DNA of 64,000 nt from Rouxiella silvae (lineage in GTDB: Bacteria; Pseudomonadota; Gammaproteobacteria; Enterobacterales; Enterobacteriaceae), in NCBI RefSeq assembly GCF_002093625.1, contig NZ_MRWD01000001.1:124001-188000 (forward strand), written 5' to 3'. Below are positions 59,344 to 64,000 of the stretch, in pieces. Made by a program: the position numbers and the translations under genes. The notes under the pieces are model-generated. The model was not told the DNA's origin. It saw nothing but the letters and a program-made list of their open reading frames with translations, and did not search any database. Each line of letters starts with the position of its first letter. Position 1 is the stretch's first letter.

Positions 59344-61014
59344 TCATTTTGATGCCGGTGTCTGCACGTGGCACCAGTTATGCTGCTCCACAATGCCACC
59401 ATTAGGCGAGGTATATCCCATGCAGCCTAATATACTGTCGAACAGTTTCTCATGATAGGCCGGCGTCTTATTCTTCGCCATCAGCTGTAATTGATCGAAT
59501 GCTTGGCGATTCTGACTGTTAGCAAGGAACTTATCGGAAGCCCACACCATAATCGGCACACTTCTCTGCTCAATCGGCGCATGATCGCGCGGCGTACCGT
59601 GGAAGTGCATATTTTGAGAAATCGATTCACCGTGATCGGAGGCATAGAACACAATGGCATTTTTGTTGCGCACCTGATCAAACACCTGCTCGAGGAAATA
59701 GTCGGTATACAGCAGCGAGTTGTCATAAGCGTTAATCATCTCATCCGTTGAACAAGAATCGTCAATGCCCATGCATTCCGGGGTATAGCGCGCAAAACTG
59801 CGCGGATAACGTTCTGAATAGAGATAATGCGAGCCTTTGGTGTGCAGGATAATCAAGTGCTTGCCGTTAGGATGATTGGCGATAGAGTCTTTCATTTCGT
59901 CTATCAGCAGCATGTCATCAACCGGTTTCCCGGCGTTGCGCTTCTCTGAGCCGATGCTTTCGCGAAGGGAATAGTCATCTGCGTTGGTTTTGTTGTAGAA
60001 CCAGGCCTCACTTTGCATTGAATAAAGGTCAGAGCTGAAACCCTGCTTTTTCAACACCGAGAAAACATTCATCTCTTTAAGCGTGCGCTCTGGGTTGTCT
60101 CTCGCACCGCCCATACGAACAAACATGCAGCGCAGTGAAAGTTTAGTCGAGGTATCGCAAGAATAGCCCTGTAGAGCTGCAAGATTTTTCTCTTTATCAA
60201 GATTCGGCGTGTTGTCTCGCCCATAGCCATACAGACCCATATGGTCTCGGCGGGCGCTTTCACCAATCACGAACACCACGTACAGATCGTTGACGTCCTT
60301 TGGCGGCTGATAGGTGAAATGTTTAGCGGGGTCGAAAAGATTTTTGGTGTCTTCCGACTGACTGTAGGAGCTGTAAATAAACAGGCCCAGCGCGGAAAGC
60401 CAGTTGGATGGCGAGTACGTGCCAGCGACTACGCCGCCATAGCTTGCCATCATGCGGTTACTGACGCGATCGTGCGCTTCCTGCGCATCGCCCATCAGTT
60501 TGAGCGGCAACCAGCAGGCCAGCCCGCTTACGGCCAGCAGCACCAGTTTGGCCAGCAGCATACGCCAGGTGGTTTCACGCAGCGCCGCGCCTGGCATCCT
60601 GCTTCCCCACAGCATAATCAGCGGTATCAGACTACCCAGAACTGTCCAAATCATGAAATGCGTGCCGACGGACTCTTTTGAGAGATCTACCGAATCGAAG
60701 GCCAACGCCGAGGCCAATATTCCATAACCGATGTCAACATTGAACACGATCATGTAGTAACCGGCGGCAACAGAAGCGACAACTACCAGACTCAGAAGAA
60801 GCCGATAGACTGTTTTACCGGTAAACGACACCAGCGTGGTGAGGAAATAGACCAGCGCAAAGGCGGCCAGCATTTCAACCATCAGCGAGAGGGCGTTGTT
60901 GTAATGAAGTTGATTGTAGCGGCGGTAAAAAATCGGGATGTTAAGCAGTATTCCCAAATATAAAGCAATAAATAGTGAAATCTTCTGCTGTGACAGTTCT
61001 CGTAGTTTATACAT
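59344..61014 (-). CDS. eptB: Kdo(2)-lipid A phosphoethanolamine 7''-transferase EptB
   Basis: A 556-residue inner-membrane sulfatase-fold transferase (E. coli EptB 563). About five N-terminal helices occupy residues 1-175. The periplasmic catalytic domain has VVFVIGESARRDHMG, the nucleophile-Thr region SCDTSTKLSLRCMFVR, LIILHTKGSH and FYASDHGES, all zinc or substrate contacts. GYGILASALAFDSVDLSKE matches EptB rather than EptA. It adds phosphoethanolamine to the outer Kdo of LPS, reducing negative charge. Confidence 0.9.
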   Translation of the reverse strand: MYKLRELSQQKISLFIALYLGILLNIPIFYRRYNQLHYNNALSLMVEMLAAFALVYFLTTLVSFTGKTVYRLLLSLVVVASVAAGYYMIVFNVDIGYGILASALAFDSVDLSKESVGTHFMIWTVLGSLIPLIMLWGSRMPGAALRETTWRMLLAKLVLLAVSGLACWLPLKLMGDAQEAHDRVSNRMMASYGGVVAGTYSPSNWLSALGLFIYSSYSQSEDTKNLFDPAKHFTYQPPKDVNDLYVVFVIGESARRDHMGLYGYGRDNTPNLDKEKNLAALQGYSCDTSTKLSLRCMFVRMGGARDNPERTLKEMNVFSVLKKQGFSSDLYSMQSEAWFYNKTNADDYSLRESIGSEKRNAGKPVDDMLLIDEMKDSIANHPNGKHLIILHTKGSHYLYSERYPRSFARYTPECMGIDDSCSTDEMINAYDNSLLYTDYFLEQVFDQVRNKNAIVFYASDHGESISQNMHFHGTPRDHAPIEQRSVPIMVWASDKFLANSQNRQAFDQLQLMAKNKTPAYHEKLFDSILGCMGYTSPNGGIVEQHNWCHVQTPASK

Positions 61015-61261
61015 CAGTCGGTAAAAGCTCTTTCAAAGGTTCTGTTTGCGTATGCTGCGCGCCCGTGCCGGCGCCAACGACTCAAGTGAGTTCATTAAAG
61101 TGACTGCCGATAACGCTATCAGACATTAAAAGTGCCAAAATCGTTTTAATTTCATTTATTACAGAGGCTTAAATAATGTAACAATATTAACGATATCCTT
61201 ATATTTCATGGCATTAAAAAATATTTAAAAACTCATTTTTTACGCTTTATTGATAATTTAT

Positions 61262-62692
61262 TTAGGTTGCGACGGCTATCAATGATGATGAGGGGCTTGG
61301 AAAGACCAGCGTAAAGCGGATTTTCCCAGTCGAGAGTGTACGCACTGTGACACTGCCGTGATGCAGCGCCATAATCGCCTGCACAATCGACAAGCCCAGG
61401 CCGTTAGAACTCCCGCCCTCACTGCGCGAAGGGTCGGCACGATAAAATCGGTCAAACAGTTTATCGATTTTATCGGCTGGGATCGCCGGTCCGGAATTGT
61501 CGACATTGACCAGCGTTCGCTGGGCTTGATGTTCAACCGAAACCTGAACTTCGCTGTCTTCATCGCCATAGTTAATGGCGTTAGCGACTAGGTTGCTCAG
61601 CGCGCGTTGAAAAAGCAGCGCATCGGCTAAAACTACGCCCTCCCCTTCACAGCAAAGGCGAATACCGCGCTCTTCAGCCAGCCCCTCAAAATAATCCACC
61701 ACGCGCAGAGTTTCATTCTCTAGCGACAGTGGAGCAATGTTGAGCACCGAACGGGCGTGGGAGGCACGCGCAAGAAACAGAATGTTCTCGATCATCCGCG
61801 AAATGCGTTCCAGTTCGCCCATGTTGTTCGCCAGCAGCGTTTCGTATTCTTCGGTGGTTCGGGTCTGATAAAGCGCCACCTGACAGTGCCCCATCAACGC
61901 GCCCACCGGCGTGCGAATTTCGTGCGCCAAATCGGCCGAAAACTGGTTCAGCCGTTGATATCCTTCAGCAAGCCTGTCAAGCATGGCATTAAATGAGCGG
62001 ATCAACTGCTGCAGCTCAAGCGGCGCGCCCTGCTCGCTGAGCCGAGTGGCCAAGCTGGTGGGGTGGATCCCCGCCGCTTCCTGCGCCATTTTTTTCAATG
62101 GTCGCAGACCACGGCGGATAACCATGTAACCCAATCCGGCGATCAGCACGTAGGCCAACAGCACTGAGCCGATAATTTCCCAACGGAATGCCACCAGCAT
62201 ACGGGTTTCACCGGTCATGAAGTGACCCGCCAGGATTTCAACAGTTTGACCGTTTTTCATGCGCACGTTGGCGGCGGCAAAACGCACCGGCGTATCATCA
62301 TCAGCCTGAATATGATGAACGCTGTTTAAGGTTAAGTCTTCACTAGCAGGCACCGCCGTTACGTTGGGTAGCGCGATGTGTGATGGATTAACGTTGATGA
62401 TTGGCGCCTGGCCCAACAGCCGGAACTGCAAAATATCGCGCTCGTTGCCGAGCATATTCTCAAAAAGCCCGGGATTTTGGCTGAGTTGTGTCAGTGGAAA
62501 ATTATTGCCCAGCAGCTGACGGAAGTACTGCACCCGTCCGGCCACCTGATAATCCGCCCGGCGGATCATCTCTTTTTCAATGGCGTAATACAGATAAAAA
62601 CCCACGCTGCTCACCACCAGCGCGGCAATCAGTGCGAATAAAAGCGTCGCACGAAGGGTGAGTGAAAAAGAAGAACTGGCTGATTTACTCAT
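61262..62692 (-). CDS. Heavy-metal-type sensor histidine kinase (CusS-like)
   Basis: A 476-residue sensor kinase. Two membrane helices (about residues 15-38 and 160-185) flank a periplasmic sensor loop. A HAMP domain follows ([17 protein letters not shown]). The phosphoacceptor is in [14 protein letters not shown] (about residue 260), then [12 protein letters not shown] (N box) and VDNSGPAI and SNGLGLSIV (G boxes). The overall arrangement matches the CusS/PcoS/IrlS heavy-metal group, but no metal-transport genes adjoin it in the window, so the signal is unproven. Its ATG overlaps the regulator gene by eight bases. Confidence 0.85.
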   Translation of the reverse strand: MSKSASSSFSLTLRATLLFALIAALVVSSVGFYLYYAIEKEMIRRADYQVAGRVQYFRQLLGNNFPLTQLSQNPGLFENMLGNERDILQFRLLGQAPIINVNPSHIALPNVTAVPASEDLTLNSVHHIQADDDTPVRFAAANVRMKNGQTVEILAGHFMTGETRMLVAFRWEIIGSVLLAYVLIAGLGYMVIRRGLRPLKKMAQEAAGIHPTSLATRLSEQGAPLELQQLIRSFNAMLDRLAEGYQRLNQFSADLAHEIRTPVGALMGHCQVALYQTRTTEEYETLLANNMGELERISRMIENILFLARASHARSVLNIAPLSLENETLRVVDYFEGLAEERGIRLCCEGEGVVLADALLFQRALSNLVANAINYGDEDSEVQVSVEHQAQRTLVNVDNSGPAIPADKIDKLFDRFYRADPSRSEGGSSNGLGLSIVQAIMALHHGSVTVRTLSTGKIRFTLVFPSPSSSLIAVAT

Positions 62693-63362
62693 AATCTCGC
62701 ACTTCGCAGACATAGCCGATACCGCGCACGGTATGGATAAGTTTTACATCATAGGGACGGTCGATTTTACTGCGTAGGCGTTTTACCGCCACATCTACCA
62801 CGTTGGTATCACTGTCGAAGTTCATGTCCCACACCTGCGAGGCTATCATGGTACGCGACAGCACCTCACCCTCACGGCGCATCAGCAAGTGGAGCAGCAT
62901 AAACTCTTTGTTGGTCAGCGGGATAACCGTTTCCTGACGTGTCACTCTGCGCCTCAATACGTCGATGTGCAGGTCGGCCAGAGAATAGGTATCGGACTCG
63001 CGCACCGTGCCGCGACGCAGTAAAGTTCGTACCCGAAGCATTAACTCAGTGAATGAAAAAGGTTTGATGAGGTAGTCATCTGCGCCCAACTCCAGCCCGT
63101 GAATGCGGTCCTGAACCTCATCTCTGGCCGTTAAAAACAGCACCGGTACGTCGCTCTTTTTACGCAGCACTTCCATCACTTGCCAGCCGTTGAGTCCCGG
63201 CAACATCACATCGAGAATAACGGCATCAAAGCTGTCTTCCAGCGCCAGGAAAAGGCCGTCAGCGCCGTTACGTGCCAAATCGACACGATAGCCAGCCTCG
63301 CCGAGACCTTTCTTAAGGTAGTCGCCAGTGCTGACATCATCTTCAATAACCAGTATCCGCAT
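62685..63362 (-). CDS. OmpR-family response regulator (CusR-like)
   Basis: A 225-residue regulator. The receiver domain has the acidic pair EDD (8-10), phosphoacceptor Asp51 (ILDVMLPG), Thr78 and Lys100. The C-terminal winged helix ends [17 protein letters not shown]...[13 protein letters not shown]. The ATG at 63362 has GAGG six bases upstream and gives the normal receiver start; the longer open frame is rejected. The binding palindrome upstream (63419-63440) matches the CusR box, supporting a CusR/PcoR-type assignment independently of the protein. Confidence 0.88.
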   Translation of the reverse strand: MRILVIEDDVSTGDYLKKGLGEAGYRVDLARNGADGLFLALEDSFDAVILDVMLPGLNGWQVMEVLRKKSDVPVLFLTARDEVQDRIHGLELGADDYLIKPFSFTELMLRVRTLLRRGTVRESDTYSLADLHIDVLRRRVTRQETVIPLTNKEFMLLHLLMRREGEVLSRTMIASQVWDMNFDSDTNVVDVAVKRLRSKIDRPYDVKLIHTVRGIGYVCEVRDYE

Positions 63363-63418
63363 TCGTGCCTCGTTGACCCGCTGTTCTGCATTAAGTCTAT
63401 CAGTTCTGTTCGAAACCT

Positions 63419-63451
63419 TTGATGACAATATTGTCATCAACCTGTCATCAA
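63419..63451. promoter_or_regulatory. CusR-box-like palindrome with an extra half-site
   Basis: TTGATGACAAT (63419-63429) is followed directly by its exact inverse complement (63430-63440). The core ATGACAA-N2-TTGTCAT equals the E. coli CusR box core. A further TGTCATCAA at 63443-63451 repeats the half-site at 63432-63440 with 11-bp spacing, the helical spacing of OmpR-family tandem sites. It lies between the regulator and the divergent DUF5666 gene. Confidence 0.75.
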
Positions 63452-63602
63452 TGAGTCCCTGTTTATCGTTCACTCTGACTATCATTAGTAAACGAACTGT
63501 TTAACAAGCTGCTGATTTTTTAAATGACGTGTTACCCACCCGCTCCTGTTGAGGGGTGCGAATTTCTTATCTATTTCTCATACGAATAATTTGGAGAGTA
63601 TT

Positions 63603-64000
63603 ATGATTAAGTCCTCACGCCTTGCCGGTCTGCTTCTTTCTTCACTGCTGATGACCAGCGGTGCTTTCGCAGCCGACGCCAGCAATACTATCAAACCGAC
63701 GCGCGGCACTATCGACTCCGTGACGCCAACCTCCATCGTTATGACCACCCGTCAGGGCGAAAAGCTTGACGTCAAGCTGACCGACCAGACAAAAATCACT
63801 CAGGTGACCAAAGGCAAAATGTCTGATATTCAGGCAGACAGCTTTATTGGTACCGCGGCGGTTCCACAGGCTGATGGCACCCTAAAAGCGCTGGAAGTAC
63901 ACGTATTCGCACCAAGCCTGCGCGGCAGTGGTGAAGGCTTTAACCCGTTTGAATCTGCCGACGGCAAAATCAATACCATGACCAATGGTACTGTCGGCAA
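63603..64000 (+). CDS. Secreted DUF5666-domain protein (partial, runs off window)
   Basis: The frame opens at 63603 after GGAGAG and is still open at the window edge (132 codons). A signal peptide MIKSSRLAGLLLSSLLMTSGAFA (23 residues) precedes ADASNTIKPTRGTIDSVTPTSIVMTTRQGEKLDVKL, an OB-like DUF5666 repeat, then DSFIGTAAVPQADGTLKALEVHVFAP. The domain has been mis-named metal ABC transporter permease in some annotations; here it is clearly a small exported protein. Being divergent from the CusRS-like system across a shared operator, it is a likely target. Function unknown. Confidence 0.8.
   Translation, partial: MIKSSRLAGLLLSSLLMTSGAFAADASNTIKPTRGTIDSVTPTSIVMTTRQGEKLDVKLTDQTKITQVTKGKMSDIQADSFIGTAAVPQADGTLKALEVHVFAPSLRGSGEGFNPFESADGKINTMTNGTVG

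Noticed and set aside
61015-61261. Possible CusR-type or sigma-E site upstream of eptB
   Set aside because: No ATGACAA/TTGTCAT core and no GGAACTT-N16-TCTAA pattern could be found, so control of eptB by the neighbouring two-component system or sigma-E is not supported by sequence.

Overview
The window is a bacterial chromosome segment from the order Enterobacterales. Most proteins read as close homologues of Escherichia coli proteins, often of identical length, and long stretches keep E. coli gene order: aat-infA-clpA-clpS-cspD; ybjX/virK-ybjD-lysO-poxB-ltaE-ybjT-ybjS-amiD-ybjP-artPIQM; cdd, sanA, mglBAC-galS-yeiB-folE-yeiG; iaaA-gsiABCD, moeA-moeB, ybiT; betTIBA. These blocks are joined differently from E. 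coli, and several E. coli neighbours are missing (macAB, aqpZ, hcp-hcr, artJ). A member of the Yersiniaceae or a nearby family is plausible, but genus cannot be fixed by reading alone.

Layout. 1-4.7 kb: tail of aat, infA, a decayed integrase island, then clpA-clpS (minus) diverging from cspD. 4.9-19.2 kb: virK-like gene, OLD-type nuclease ybjD, lysine exporter lysO, pyruvate oxidase poxB, threonine aldolase ltaE, two Rossmann-fold proteins, amidase amiD, lipoprotein ybjP and the arginine transporter artPIQM. 19.2-24.6 kb: TetR/quinone-reductase-like pair, cdd, maeA, sanA. 24.6-32 kb: galactose transport (mglBAC, galS), yeiB, folE. 32-41.7 kb: MFS exporter, LysR-fghA pair, glutathione importer gsiABCD with iaaA. 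41.9-50.5 kb: a very short DeoR-like protein, moeAB, ybiT, a glycosyltransferase-like protein, tsx, two small DMT transporters and their likely LysR regulator. 50.5-58.1 kb: an LtrA-like membrane protein and the choline-to-glycine-betaine locus. 58.2-64 kb: an EEP-family hydrolase with eptB, then a CusRS-like two-component system diverging from a secreted DUF5666 protein cut by the window end.

Functional themes. Several scavenging genes carry readable control sites: CRP boxes at cdd, mglB, galS, tsx and the short DeoR gene; galactose-type operators at mglB and galS; a BetI palindrome between betI and betT. Glutathione import (gsi), isoaspartyl peptidase (iaaA) and formaldehyde detoxification through glutathione (fghA) lie together.

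Most of the window is conserved backbone and I do not see a complete unknown defence or mobile system. The least ordinary parts are the integrase scar whose 19-bp flanking repeat coincides with half of the clpA terminator, the two-component/DUF5666 module with a CusR-box-like palindrome plus a third half-site, the eptB-EEP pair, and the 76-residue stand-alone DeoR helix-turn-helix protein.
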